A stretch of DNA of 64,000 nucleotides, from NCBI GenBank assembly GCA_903900235.1, contig CAIUMH010000031.1, positions 1 to 64,000 of the forward strand, in the 5' to 3' direction. The notes beneath the pieces were generated by a model. It was not told the DNA's origin, made no database searches, and saw only the letters and a list, made by a program, of their open reading frames with translations. Positions 26,346 through 35,527 of this stretch are shown piece after piece. The position numbers were made by a program, and so were the translations under genes. The stretch comes from an uncultured Actinomycetes bacterium. GTDB taxonomy: Bacteria; Actinomycetota; Acidimicrobiia; Acidimicrobiales; RAAP-2. How positions within the stretch are numbered: the stretch's first letter is position 1; the number at the start of each line of letters is the position of its first letter.

Positions 26346-27569
26346 TCACGTTCGAGATGCTCCCTCGTGTTCAGGTACCGACCGGTAGAGCACCAGCAGG
26401 ATCACGTCATACGCGATCTTCATGGTGCCGGCGATGACGAGTGGCCAGCCCACATCTGAGGTCGAGAGCAGGAGGCCTGCGAGGAGCGGAGTTGTCGCCG
26501 AGGCTAACGACCGGGGGACATTCGTCACGCTTGACGCGGCGGCACGCTCACCCGCTGGAACCACTGCCATCACGAAGGCCTGGCGAGCTGGAACGTCCAT
26601 CTGGGCGAAGAGGGATCGAGCGAGCAGCAACCCCACCGCCACACCCCCACGTGGAGCAAAGGCAGCAAGGATCAGCAAGATATTCGCCGGGATATGGGTA
26701 TACGCCATCGTCCGAATGAGACCGATGCGTCTGGCGAGCACAGGGGCGAGTACCTGCGATGCCGCCCCGAGCAGACCGGCCGCGAAGAAGAGTCCTCCTG
26801 TCGCTGCCGGTGAGAGGCCGAATCGCAGGTGCAGCCAGAGCACCAGAAGAGAGGTGACAACGAACCCGCTGCCCGCCGAGTCCAGACTGAACAGCGCCGC
26901 CAACTCGAGGACGGTCCTGCGTGAGGTGTGAAGTGCTCGTCGTCGCTCGCCCTCAGGGAGGGCTGGCTGTGGCTCGGGCTCGCCATGGCGATGGAGCCCG
27001 GCGTAGATCACAAAGATGATCACGGCCACGACCGCATAGAGCACGAATCCCGATCGGTCCGCGGTGGCTACGTGCCAGCCGTTTCGATGCGCCACAAGCG
27101 AGGGCAAGCCCGAGACAAGCGCGCCAACGGCACCGGCAAAGATTGCCCCGAGGTTGTAGACGGCGAAGATACGAGGTCGGCTCGATGGCTCCACCAAGCC
27201 GGCGACATAGGCCTGTTCTGTAGGGAGAAAGACACTGACGTCGCCAGCCGAAGGGTTGAGCGTCCCAAGTATGGCGATCACCATCAATGGCCAGAACCAG
27301 ACAGTCGAGGCGAAGCCGACCCCCGTGATAGCCATCATTCCAGCAGCGGCCAACAAGCGTGCCTTGAAGCTGATCGCTCTCCCTCGCAGGCCGAACAGCA
27401 GCGTCATGCCGGCGGATCCAAGCAAGGTTCCAGTGACGATGGCCCCGATGGCCACGGGACTAAATCCCAGATCGCTCAGGTATTGCGCAAGCAGAACACT
27501 GACAAAACCGTCGGCAAAGCCGCGCAGGGTGCGTCCGGCGATGATCCGAGTCGCGTCCGGCGATGTCAA
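26346..27569 (-). CDS. MFS transporter
   Basis: About 407 aa with twelve predicted membrane segments. Similarity begins around LTSPDATRIIAGRTLRGFADGFVSVLLAQYLSDLG, with loop motifs LFGLRGR and VLARRIGLIRTM. It belongs to the drug/sugar-efflux-like part of the superfamily; substrate unknown. The frame is open to 27701 but the first 44 codons overlap the hydrolase gene and look non-membrane, so I place the start near TTG 27569. No ribosome site supports it firmly. It is probably co-transcribed with the upstream hydrolase. Confidence 0.78.
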   Translation of the reverse strand: MTSPDATRIIAGRTLRGFADGFVSVLLAQYLSDLGFSPVAIGAIVTGTLLGSAGMTLLFGLRGRAISFKARLLAAAGMMAITGVGFASTVWFWPLMVIAILGTLNPSAGDVSVFLPTEQAYVAGLVEPSSRPRIFAVYNLGAIFAGAVGALVSGLPSLVAHRNGWHVATADRSGFVLYAVVAVIIFVIYAGLHRHGEPEPQPALPEGERRRALHTSRRTVLELAALFSLDSAGSGFVVTSLLVLWLHLRFGLSPAATGGLFFAAGLLGAASQVLAPVLARRIGLIRTMAYTHIPANILLILAAFAPRGGVAVGLLLARSLFAQMDVPARQAFVMAVVPAGERAAASSVTNVPRSLASATTPLLAGLLLSTSDVGWPLVIAGTMKIAYDVILLVLYRSVPEHEGASRT

Positions 27570-27594
27570 CTCGGGGAGAAATTTCAGGGGTGCC

Positions 27595-28323
27595 TCAGCC
27601 GCCCGGGAGGTGCGAGGAGAGGAATGCGATTGAGCGCGCCCAGAGAAGGTCTGAGGCTTCCTGGTCGAAGACCTCAGGACGGTCTTCATTGAAGAACGCA
27701 TGGTGCGAGGTCGGATAGATGTGGAGTTCGACCGACTTGCCGAGAGCCGCGAGAGTTCCCGTCAGTTCCTCAGCCGCAGCCGGGGTGAAGAAATCGTCCA
27801 GGCCGGCGCAGTGAATCTGTGTCACAGCCGTCATCTCGGCGTAGTCCGGATGGGCGATCTCCCACGGATGGACGCCGTAGCAGGGGACTACTGCGGCGAT
27901 GGCATCAGGTCGACGTGCCGCCAGCATCAGCGCCAGCCCACCCCCCATGCAGAACCCAATCACTCCGAGCCGATCGTGGCCCGTCCGAGCTTGGAGGAGT
28001 TGGACGGCACCGGACATATCCTGCGATGCCGCATCGAGTTGGAGACTCATCATCTCCTTCGCTGCATCATCAGGCTCGTGGAGCGGGACGACCTTGCCAC
28101 CGTAGAGATCAGGGGCCAACGCACTAAAGCCAGCCGCAGCCAGGCGGTCACAGACTCCCTTGATCTGATCGATCAGCCCCCACCATTCCTGAATCACCAC
28201 CACACCCGGGGCCCCGGGGGATTCTGCCATCGCCAAGTAGCCCCGAGCCGGGCGTCCTTCTGGACCATCAAACTCAACCATGTCACCCATGGATTCAGAC
28301 GATACCGCCCCAATCACACTCAT
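27595..28323 (-). CDS. Dienelactone hydrolase family protein
   Basis: 242 aa soluble hydrolase. The family's Cys nucleophile is in GVIGFCMGGGLAL; the Glu that contacts it is in VVVIQEWWGL; Asp and His are in HCAGLDDFFTP and SHHAFFNEDRP. LAPDLYGGK is typical. It would open lactone rings or cleave esters; a role in aromatic breakdown is possible but no other such gene is present. The start is ambiguous: ATG 28323, 28290 or 28281, none with a clear ribosome site. Confidence 0.87.
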   Translation of the reverse strand: MSVIGAVSSESMGDMVEFDGPEGRPARGYLAMAESPGAPGVVVIQEWWGLIDQIKGVCDRLAAAGFSALAPDLYGGKVVPLHEPDDAAKEMMSLQLDAASQDMSGAVQLLQARTGHDRLGVIGFCMGGGLALMLAARRPDAIAAVVPCYGVHPWEIAHPDYAEMTAVTQIHCAGLDDFFTPAAAEELTGTLAALGKSVELHIYPTSHHAFFNEDRPEVFDQEASDLLWARSIAFLSSHLPGG

Positions 28324-28478
28324 TCTTAAGGAGATCTCAAGGTTCCCTTGATTACCCTTTTGAGCAGGGTCTTCGTTGCCATCAGCCCGATGAGAATGGC
28401 CCCGATGTCGTCCAAAACCTTGATCGGAGACCCTGAGCCTGCAAGACTCTATGAATCGTGTACGACGCCGAAGGCAAC

Positions 28479-29570
28479 ATGAGCCCGACGACGACGTGGA
28501 CGCGGAGGATGACGCGATCAGCCTCCCGTGCCGCTTGGCCCCTCATGGCCGTAGCCGCAGTGTGTGCCAGCACTGTGCTTCCACTTTCGCGCCCCGCATC
28601 GGCCGACCAGCTCTCCGATGCCAAGGCCCAGGCTGCCGCGATCGAGGCCAAACTTAATGCCACCACATCACAGATCGGTGCTCTTGGCCAGCAATACGAC
28701 GCCGCCAAGTACCACCAGGAGCAACTGCAGTCGCAGATCTCGGAGACGCAGGCGACCATCGCCAAGACACAGGCACAGGTCTCGCGCGACAAGTCCCACC
28801 TGCGCAAGGCGGCCATTCACTCGTACATGTCGAATGGCACCGCGGCGAACTCCAATCCCCTCTTCACGACGAACCAGAAGGACTTTGCCGCCAAGACTCA
28901 GTACACCAAGGTCTCGGCGAGCCGACTGCACACCGCCGTGGCCCAACTGACCAATTCGAAGGACACCTTGGCGACTCAGCAAGCCAAGCTGCAGACGCAG
29001 GAGACGGCTGCTGCTGCTGCCACAGCCTCAGCCGCCGCTGCCATGAGCCAAGCCCAATTCCTCCAAGCCCAGCAGACCGCCACGCTCAGCCAGGCCAAGG
29101 GTCAGGTCGCCACCCTCCTCAGGCAGAGCCAACAGGCCGCCGCCGCCGTCCAAGCCACCCAGGCCAAGGCGGCCGCATCCGCTCCCCCCGCACGCAACTA
29201 CCCAGTACCTCCCCCAGCTCCAGGTGGTTCCGGTGCCGTGGCTGCTGCCGAGAGTCAGATCGGTGTCCCCTATGTCTGGGCTGCCTCGTCGCCGGGAACC
29301 GGGTTCGACTGTTCCGGTCTCACCTCATGGGCATGGTCCCAGGCCGGCGTGAGCCTCCCTCACTACTCGGGCGCCCAGATGGCAATGACGACACCGGTGC
29401 CCGGGCTCGCCAACGCCCAGCCTGGTGACCTGATCTTCTATGGCCCAGGTGGCAGCGAGCACGTGGCGATGTACGTCGGTGGTGGCTCGATGATCGAGGC
29501 ACCTCAGACCGGCTCATTCGTGCACATCACGTCGGTACGCATGGGCTTCGTCGGCATCGGCCGACCCTGA
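28479..29570 (+). CDS. Secreted NlpC/P60 peptidoglycan endopeptidase with coiled coil
   Basis: 363 aa. Signal peptide to about residue 42 (cleavage after RPASA), then a long Ala/Gln-rich coiled coil (roughly 45-235), a Pro linker, and an NlpC/P60 domain. Catalytic Cys is in GFDCSGLTSWAW, His in SEHVAMYVGGG, third residue in GSMIEAPQTG. The layout matches RipA/CwlO-type D,L-endopeptidases that cut peptidoglycan stem peptides, with the coiled coil acting as regulator. ATG 28479 is preferred over GTG 28458 because GAAGG precedes it. Followed 39 nt later by lgt. Confidence 0.92.
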   Translation: MSPTTTWTRRMTRSASRAAWPLMAVAAVCASTVLPLSRPASADQLSDAKAQAAAIEAKLNATTSQIGALGQQYDAAKYHQEQLQSQISETQATIAKTQAQVSRDKSHLRKAAIHSYMSNGTAANSNPLFTTNQKDFAAKTQYTKVSASRLHTAVAQLTNSKDTLATQQAKLQTQETAAAAATASAAAAMSQAQFLQAQQTATLSQAKGQVATLLRQSQQAAAAVQATQAKAAASAPPARNYPVPPPAPGGSGAVAAAESQIGVPYVWAASSPGTGFDCSGLTSWAWSQAGVSLPHYSGAQMAMTTPVPGLANAQPGDLIFYGPGGSEHVAMYVGGGSMIEAPQTGSFVHITSVRMGFVGIGRP

Positions 29571-29609
29571 GCCTCGAGCGCCGAGCGACCTAGGCGGGGC
29601 TGAGACTCC

Positions 29610-30425
29610 GTGCACCCGATCCCGACCTCCTTCCATCTCGGGCCCCTCCAGATTCACACCTACGGGATTGGATTGGCCATTACCTTCTGGGTGGCCTACC
29701 GCTACTTCGAGCACCGGCTCGCCAAGCGAGGCTTCGCCACTGAGTGGGTCTCGACCCTCTTCCTCTGGGTCATCGCTTCAGCCATCGTCGGGGCCCGCCT
29801 CATGCACGTGGTATCCAACCTCGGGTATTACTCGGCCCATCCTGCAGAGGTCCCCGCCATCTGGCAGGGAGGACTCTCCTCCTTCGGAGGCCTGCTTCTC
29901 GCTGTGCCGGTGGCACTCCTCATCGCCCGTCGCCGCTGTCCAGAGCTCGGCGTGCTCGAGGGTCTCGACATCGTGGCCCCAGTCCTCATGGCAGCCTGGG
30001 CACTCGGACGGCTCCTCGGACCTCAGCTCATGGTGGCCGGAGGCGGGCATCCCACCACCCAGTGGTTCGGCATGTACTACGACGGCCAAGTGGGCAAGCG
30101 AGTCCCGGTTCCACTCGTTCAGGCTGCCGAGGACTTCGCCACCTATCTGGTGCTCATCATCGTCGACCGCCGAGTCCGATCCCGACACGATGCCGCTCCA
30201 AGTCTGCCGGACCCATCTGGCGCGGTGATTGCAACCGGCATGATCATCTGGGGAATCACCCGAGCACTTGATGAGCACTTCCTGCTCGGAGACATCGGCC
30301 AGACCGGTTCGATCCTCGTTCAGATCGCTGGCGTGAGCCTCGTCATCGGCGGAGCAATCATCGCCCTCCGGGTTCGCCGACTTCGCCGGGTCGAGGTCTT
30401 CGAACCGGTCAGCGAACTACCCTGA
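29610..30425 (+). CDS. lgt: Prolipoprotein diacylglyceryl transferase (variant)
   Basis: 271 aa polytopic membrane enzyme that adds diacylglycerol to the lipobox Cys. Seen: PIPTSFHLGPLQIHTYGIG, GARLMHVVSN, and IWQGGLSSFGGLLLAVPVAL as in Lgt. The usual RIGNF-x-N signature is replaced by GRLLGPQLMVAGGGHP: the Arg and glycines remain, but the Asn is missing. Alternatives lacking GNF are known among actinobacteria and Chloroflexi, so I still call it Lgt. Several lipoproteins in this window (12182, 18920, 25096) would be its substrates. GTG start at 29610. Confidence 0.82.
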   Translation: MHPIPTSFHLGPLQIHTYGIGLAITFWVAYRYFEHRLAKRGFATEWVSTLFLWVIASAIVGARLMHVVSNLGYYSAHPAEVPAIWQGGLSSFGGLLLAVPVALLIARRRCPELGVLEGLDIVAPVLMAAWALGRLLGPQLMVAGGGHPTTQWFGMYYDGQVGKRVPVPLVQAAEDFATYLVLIIVDRRVRSRHDAAPSLPDPSGAVIATGMIIWGITRALDEHFLLGDIGQTGSILVQIAGVSLVIGGAIIALRVRRLRRVEVFEPVSELP

Positions 30426-30441
30426 GCCACGCCGCCTCGGG

Positions 30442-31350
30442 TCAGGAAGCGGGCTTGTCCTTCGCTGCGGCGGCCTTGCGGTACTCCTCGAGCTTGTCGA
30501 TGAGCTCCATGCGCTCCACGCCCACGGTGGAGTCGAGGCGTGCCTCGATCTCACCCGGGGTCCAGCGCTCAGCGGTGTACATGGCCCGAACCTCGCGTGG
30601 CTGGTTCCACACTGCGATCTTCTTGCCGACCACCGTGTAGACCTGCCCGGTCACGTGCTTCGCCTTGTCGCTCAGCAGGTACACCACCATCGGGGCGATG
30701 TCTTCAGGGTCGCCCATCTCGGCAAGCTCCATGGGCACGTTCTCACTCATGCGGGTGCGTGCTACCGGAGCGATGGCATTTGCGGTCACCCCATAGCGGT
30801 AGAGGCCCGCCGCAGCCGAGCGGATGAGCGAAACGATGCCGCCCTTGGCGGAGGCATAGTTGGCCTGGGCCACGCTGCCGGCAAAAGCGCCGGAGGTGAA
30901 CCCAACGATCGAGCCGCCTCCTTCCTGCTTGCGCATCACTGCAGCGGCTGCCCGGATGACGGTGAAGTGACCCTTGAGGTGCGTGGCAATGACCGCGTCC
31001 CACTCATCCTCGGACATGTTGAAGAGCATGCGCTCGCGCAGGATGCCGGCCACGGCGACCACTCCGTCGATGCGGCCCCATCGCTCGACGGCGGCATCGA
31101 TGATGTGACTCCCGCCCTCCATGGAGGACACGTCATCAGCCACCGCTATTGCTTCGCCGCCGGCGGCCTCGATCTCTGCCACCACACTGTTGGCCGGTTC
31201 GCTCGAGGGGTCCTCGCCCGCCATCGAGACGCCAATGTCCGCTACGACCACCTTTGCGCCCTCGGCGGCTGCAGCCAATGCGATGGCTCGGCCGATGCCG
31301 CCTCCTCCCCCGGTGATCGCCACAACCTTGCCGTCGAGATACTTCGCCAT
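30442..31350 (-). CDS. Short-chain dehydrogenase/reductase
   Basis: 302 aa classical SDR. NAD(P) motif TGGGGGIGRAIALA (about 13-26), then VADDVSS, VVAVAGIL in place of NNAG, catalytic Ser in GFTSGAFAGS, YASAK with Tyr/Lys. The C-terminal extension of about 60 residues (VWNQPREVRAMYTAERWTP) is like SDRs of actinobacterial steroid/fatty-acid loci. ATG 31350 is used: GAGGAG stands 5 nt before it, whereas the in-frame GTG at 31356 abuts the same site. Divergent from the acyl-CoA ligase, with a palindrome 38 nt upstream. Confidence 0.88.
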   Translation of the reverse strand: MAKYLDGKVVAITGGGGGIGRAIALAAAAEGAKVVVADIGVSMAGEDPSSEPANSVVAEIEAAGGEAIAVADDVSSMEGGSHIIDAAVERWGRIDGVVAVAGILRERMLFNMSEDEWDAVIATHLKGHFTVIRAAAAVMRKQEGGGSIVGFTSGAFAGSVAQANYASAKGGIVSLIRSAAAGLYRYGVTANAIAPVARTRMSENVPMELAEMGDPEDIAPMVVYLLSDKAKHVTGQVYTVVGKKIAVWNQPREVRAMYTAERWTPGEIEARLDSTVGVERMELIDKLEEYRKAAAAKDKPAS

Positions 31351-31387
31351 GTCCACTCCTCAAGATTCAGGTTCGGAGGAACCCTAC

Positions 31388-31408
31388 AACCTGACACCCC
31401 GTCAGGTT
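31388..31408. promoter_or_regulatory. Perfect inverted repeat, likely operator for the SDR gene
   Basis: AACCTGAC at 31388-31395 and its exact reverse complement GTCAGGTT at 31401-31408 are separated by 5 nt. Its position 38 nt upstream of the SDR start and the arm length suit a TetR-family operator. No regulator gene is adjacent, so the binding protein is unknown. Confidence 0.6.
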
Positions 31409-31461
31409 GAACCTCTGCGTGACCCCAGATCCCTACAAGGATGGGCTCGTTGACGCTTCGC

Positions 31462-31475
31462 GAGAACGTGTTCTA
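31462..31475. promoter_or_regulatory. KstR-like operator upstream of the acyl-CoA ligase
   Basis: GAGAACGTGTTCTA, differing at one base from the symmetric form TAGAACGTGTTCTA and fitting the KstR core AAC-N2-GTT. KstR is the TetR-type repressor of actinobacterial cholesterol catabolism. It lies 51 nt before the ligase start. An identical 14-mer precedes the FadA5-like thiolase at 39323. Confidence 0.65.
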
Positions 31476-31526
31476 CCGTTGAGCCACGCAGACGCTCGGC
31501 CTCAGGCCGGCGGATAAGGGGGAACC

Positions 31527-33080
31527 ATGGCAGAGTTCGGCTTCTGGGCACAGGCGACCGAGTCGCCCGACCACCTCGCGCTGGTCACCCCCGATGGGAC
31601 TGAGGTCTCCGCCGGCGAGCTCCTCGGACGTGCCAACCAGGTCGTCCACGCTCTGCGGCGCTTCGGCCTCAAGCCCGGTGATGTGGTGGCTACCCTGCTG
31701 CCCAACGGGCGGGAGATGATCGAGCTCTACCTCGCCTGCCTCCAGGCTGGCTGGTACCTCGTCCCGAACAACCACCACCTCGTCGGAGCGGAGATCGGCT
31801 ACATCATCGAGGACTCCGAGGCCAAGGTCTTCGTGGCCCACGAGCGCTTCGAGGAGGTCGCCCTCGATGCGGCCGAAGCGGCCGGGCTCGGCGGGACCGC
31901 CTGCCTGGCGGTCGGTGAGATCATCGGCTTCAACTCCTATGAGCTTCTCCTCGGCAACCAACCGACGACCACGCCAGAGGACCGCACCATCGGCGACGTC
32001 ATGAACTACACGTCGGGCACGACCGGCAAGCCCAAGGGCGTCCACCGTCCCCTCTCCGGGGCCACCCCGGAGGAGGCGGCCCTCGGGCTGTCCGGGATCC
32101 TCTTCCTCTTCGGCATCCAGCCCCAGGACGACAATGTCCACATCGTGGGTTCGCCGCTCTACCACACGGCCGTGCTGCGGTTCGCTGGCGCGTCGATCCA
32201 TCTCGGCCACACCCTTGTCATCATGGACAAGTGGGATCCCGAGGAGATGCTCCGTCTGATCCAGCAGTACAAGGTCACCACCTCGCACATGGTGCCCACC
32301 CAGTTCGTCCGGCTGCTCAATCTCCCCGAGGAGGTACGAGCCGGCTACGACGTGTCCTCACTCCGGCACATGATCCATGCGGCGGCACCCTGCCCGATCG
32401 AGATCAAGCATCAGATGATCGCCTGGTGGGGCAATGCGGTCGACGAGTACTACGCCGCATCTGAGGGTGGCGGAACCCTCGTAGGGGCCGAAGCCTGGCT
32501 GACCAAGCCCGGTACCGTTGGCCAGGCATGGCCGATCTCTGAGATCGGGATCTTCGACGACGATGACGAGCGGCTGACCGAGCCCGGCGCGATCGGAACG
32601 GTCTACATGTCCATGCAGACCGGATCCTTCGAGTACCACAAGGACAAAGAGAAGACCCGGAAGAACCGGATTGGGAGCTTCTTCACCGTCGGTGACATCG
32701 GGTACCTCGATGAAGACGGCTTTCTCTTCCTGTGCGATCGAAAGACCGACATGATCATCTCGGGTGGGGCCAACATCTACCCCGCCGAGATCGAGGGTGC
32801 CATCATCATGCACCCCAAGGTGGCGGACGTGGCCGTGTTCGGCGTTCCCAACGCCGACTGGGGCGAGGAGATCAAGGCGGTCATCCAGCCGGCCGAGGGC
32901 ATCGAGGGCGATGATGCCCTGCGCGATGACATCATCGCCTTCCTCAAGGACAAGATCGGCAAGATGAAGCAGCCCCGGACCATTGACTTCACCCATGACA
33001 TGCCTCGCGACGACTCGGGCAAGCTCTACAAGCGCAAGCTCCGCGATCCCTACTGGGAGGGCCACGACCGCGCCATCTGA
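31527..33080 (+). CDS. Acyl-CoA synthetase (AMP-binding, FadD type)
   Basis: 517 aa adenylate-forming ligase. P-loop YTSGTTGKPKGVHRP (about 163-177), LYHTAV, the YYAASEGGG motif in place of YG-x-TE, FFTVGDIGYLDEDGFLFLCDR with the Asp/Arg that bind ribose, and the C-terminal lysine loop PRDDSGKLYKRKLR. It activates a carboxylic acid as CoA thioester; the substrate may be a steroid side chain or propionate-like intermediate, judging by the KstR-like box upstream. A membrane glycosyltransferase-like gene follows 83 nt later. Confidence 0.9.
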   Translation: MAEFGFWAQATESPDHLALVTPDGTEVSAGELLGRANQVVHALRRFGLKPGDVVATLLPNGREMIELYLACLQAGWYLVPNNHHLVGAEIGYIIEDSEAKVFVAHERFEEVALDAAEAAGLGGTACLAVGEIIGFNSYELLLGNQPTTTPEDRTIGDVMNYTSGTTGKPKGVHRPLSGATPEEAALGLSGILFLFGIQPQDDNVHIVGSPLYHTAVLRFAGASIHLGHTLVIMDKWDPEEMLRLIQQYKVTTSHMVPTQFVRLLNLPEEVRAGYDVSSLRHMIHAAAPCPIEIKHQMIAWWGNAVDEYYAASEGGGTLVGAEAWLTKPGTVGQAWPISEIGIFDDDDERLTEPGAIGTVYMSMQTGSFEYHKDKEKTRKNRIGSFFTVGDIGYLDEDGFLFLCDRKTDMIISGGANIYPAEIEGAIIMHPKVADVAVFGVPNADWGEEIKAVIQPAEGIEGDDALRDDIIAFLKDKIGKMKQPRTIDFTHDMPRDDSGKLYKRKLRDPYWEGHDRAI

Positions 33081-33163
33081 GGCGCCGAGTCGCCCAAGCG
33101 GGACTACCGGGCACCTTGGATATTGAGCACACTGCAAGCCCGCTCATCTGTGATGATGTGCCG

Positions 33164-34765
33164 ATGAGCACTGCCGCCGCCGAGACTTCGCCCGCTGAAC
33201 CAGCGACGGGCCAGCGGTCCTCCTTCATCGAACGCCGCTCTGCCTGGATCCTTGCGGCCATCGTCGTTCTCGGCGCCATCCCCCGAGTACGCCAACTCTC
33301 CTCAGGGACCCTCTATCCCGACGATGCCTGGGTGGCGCTGACCAACCATTTCGGTCTGTCCACCTCGGTGCACATGCTGGTCACCTCCCCAGGGTTCACG
33401 CTGTTCACCCAGTGGTGGACTGGCCTCGCCCCGACGACCACCTGGTTCGACCAACTGCCGGACCTCCTCTCGAGCATTGCCGGGATTGTGGCCGTCTACG
33501 CCCTGATCCGTTGGAACCGACTCGACAGATGGGTGGCGCTGTCGGGAGCCGCCCTTCTGGCGGTGTCGACCGAGGCCACCAGCTTCGCTACTCACCTCAA
33601 GCCCTATCCCGACGATGTGTTGCTGGCCTGTGCGCTGCTGTACGCGGCCGAACGCTGCCGCCGTTCGATGTCGAGCCGGAACCTGGCCGTGCTGGCCGCG
33701 GTGGCGGGGTCCTGCGCCGCCTGGTCCTTCTCGAGCGCCATCGTTGCTGCTGGTGCCTACCTGATGGTCGCTCTGGTCTGGCTCCGTCGCCGGGAGGCCA
33801 CCGCAGCGCTGGTCCTCAGCGGCACAGCCGCCATGGCAGTCATCGGGGCGATCTACCTTGGCATCGTCCACCGCCAGACCACCTCCTCGCTCGCCCACTA
33901 CTGGCATGAGCACTACCTCTCGACCTCCTCGATCGGGTCGCTGTTGCGCTCGAGCCGCCGCGCGGTCAATGGGGTCTTCGGGGACCAATTGGCCTTCACT
34001 CCCCACCACATGCTCCACCTCGTCGGTCGAATCGATGAATGGGTACTCCTTGGCCTGGCCATCGCCGGGGCACTGGCCGCCCTTCGCCAACGCCTCCTCT
34101 CGCTCTGCGTCCTCCTCGTCGTCGTCGTCTGCGCGCTGGCGCATCTGATCCCGCTGGGCTCCAACCGCACCGATGCCTACCTGTTCCCTGCCCTGCTCCT
34201 GCTCATCGGCAGCGGGCTGGCTTGGACCGGCCGGACAGTTCACCGCCATGCACCCCGGATGGTCTCGATCGGCCTCTCCGCTCTCGGCATCGTCTGGCTC
34301 TCGGCCTGCTTGGTGCTCAATGCCGCCGTGCCGCCCCGGTACCCAGGAGGCGACCTCCGTCACGTCGCCGACGTGGCCCGCACCATGGTCGCCGCCCATC
34401 CCGGAACGGTCCTGCTGATCGAGGGCACCGCCCGCTGGCCCTGGGCCTATGGCGAGGACCCCAATGTCACGCTCATCTTCGGCCAGGGGTTCAACACTGG
34501 CTACGCACCCGTCTCAAGCCGCACCAGCGTCGTCATCATGCCGGCAAGCTCGGCCGAGACAGCCTTCTCGGCCCGTTGGGCCGCCACCCACGTCGCCGGG
34601 GCGTCGAACCTCGTGACGGTGGCCTACAACTTCCCTGGCCTCCCCGAGCCCACCCTCATCGCCGACGCTCTCCACCGAGACTGCTGGGTTCCGGGGATTC
34701 CACGCAAGGTGACCACCTACACCGTCACCCCGTGGCACCGCCTCCCCCAGTGCGTCAGTCGGTAG
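33164..34765 (+). CDS. Polytopic membrane protein, GT-C glycosyltransferase-like
   Basis: 533 aa with about ten membrane segments. The first long loop contains SGTLYPDDAW, an acidic Asp-Asp motif in the place where GT-C (ArnT/PMT, GT39-like) transferases bind metal and polyprenyl-phosphate sugar. The C-terminal third is extracytoplasmic and soluble. A role in glycosylating cell-envelope components is inferred. ATG 33164 is chosen; the frame is open to 33116 without a better start. It is convergent with the thioesterase (6 nt). Confidence 0.7.
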   Translation: MSTAAAETSPAEPATGQRSSFIERRSAWILAAIVVLGAIPRVRQLSSGTLYPDDAWVALTNHFGLSTSVHMLVTSPGFTLFTQWWTGLAPTTTWFDQLPDLLSSIAGIVAVYALIRWNRLDRWVALSGAALLAVSTEATSFATHLKPYPDDVLLACALLYAAERCRRSMSSRNLAVLAAVAGSCAAWSFSSAIVAAGAYLMVALVWLRRREATAALVLSGTAAMAVIGAIYLGIVHRQTTSSLAHYWHEHYLSTSSIGSLLRSSRRAVNGVFGDQLAFTPHHMLHLVGRIDEWVLLGLAIAGALAALRQRLLSLCVLLVVVVCALAHLIPLGSNRTDAYLFPALLLLIGSGLAWTGRTVHRHAPRMVSIGLSALGIVWLSACLVLNAAVPPRYPGGDLRHVADVARTMVAAHPGTVLLIEGTARWPWAYGEDPNVTLIFGQGFNTGYAPVSSRTSVVIMPASSAETAFSARWAATHVAGASNLVTVAYNFPGLPEPTLIADALHRDCWVPGIPRKVTTYTVTPWHRLPQCVSR

Positions 34766-34771
34766 GCGAGG

Positions 34772-35527
34772 TCATCCTTGGGCGAGGTCGCTGATGGCCT
34801 GGCGCATCATTGGGTCGATGACGTCACCGTCAGCCTGCTCCGCATTGCGCTCAGCGATGCCGAGCATCTGCAGGGGTGGCACCTCAATGAAGATCGCAGT
34901 GGCCTCGGCCGTGACCTCGCCGTTGACTGAGATGGTCGCCACCGTGTGGATCTTTCGGCCGTCAATCGATACCTGCCGGGCCTCGAGATCGAGGGGTGTC
35001 AGCAGCGGCGTGGGTCGCCGGTAGCGGACAGTGAGCGTTCCGGTCATACCTGGTCGGCCGGCGACGAGGTTGGCATTGCCAAGGATTTCGTCGAAGAGCA
35101 GAGCCACCATGCCACCGTGCAGACACGTCGGGGGTCCCTCATAGGGAATCGTGAAGATGGCCCGTCCTCGAATGAAGCGCCCGTCCTCGTCCTCGGCCGC
35201 CCAGATCGAGATCGGCGGCGAGAGCGGGTTGGCCCATCCGGACATCGGGCTATTCGGGAAGAAGTCTCCCGGGTGCTCGGCAATATTGGGGGAGACCCGG
35301 GTGCGGCGTCCTGGACTTCCCGCCTGCTCAAGACGGTCAGCGACACCACGGAGGACCTCAGCCTCGGCGAGGAGCACCTCGTCGGGAATGTCCTTGGTCA
35401 TGAGAAGGTCGATCAAGTCCCTGACGGCCTCAGCCGGTTGACTCCTTGGCAAGTCTGGCCCCTGCGACACCGGGCCGTGGAGCGCCAGAGCTTCGGGAGG
35501 TAGCTCCGGGACGGGCCGACGCCTCAC
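34772..35527 (-). CDS. Hot-dog thioesterase, PaaI-like
   Basis: 251 aa. About 90 N-terminal residues of no clear fold precede a hot-dog domain: AIFTIPYEGPPTCLHGGMVALLFDEILGNAN, where HGG-x-x-A-x-x-DE is the PaaI/YBHIT pattern, then TLTVRYRRPTPL. It would release CoA from acyl-CoA. Its GTG overlaps the stop of the enoyl-CoA hydratase (GTGA), so the two are coupled, consistent with a role in the same degradation route. Confidence 0.85.
   Translation of the reverse strand: MRRRPVPELPPEALALHGPVSQGPDLPRSQPAEAVRDLIDLLMTKDIPDEVLLAEAEVLRGVADRLEQAGSPGRRTRVSPNIAEHPGDFFPNSPMSGWANPLSPPISIWAAEDEDGRFIRGRAIFTIPYEGPPTCLHGGMVALLFDEILGNANLVAGRPGMTGTLTVRYRRPTPLLTPLDLEARQVSIDGRKIHTVATISVNGEVTAEATAIFIEVPPLQMLGIAERNAEQADGDVIDPMMRQAISDLAQG

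Noticed and set aside
31473-33137. Minus-strand open frames opposite the acyl-CoA ligase
   Set aside because: Shadows of the ligase gene; no start signals or similarity.
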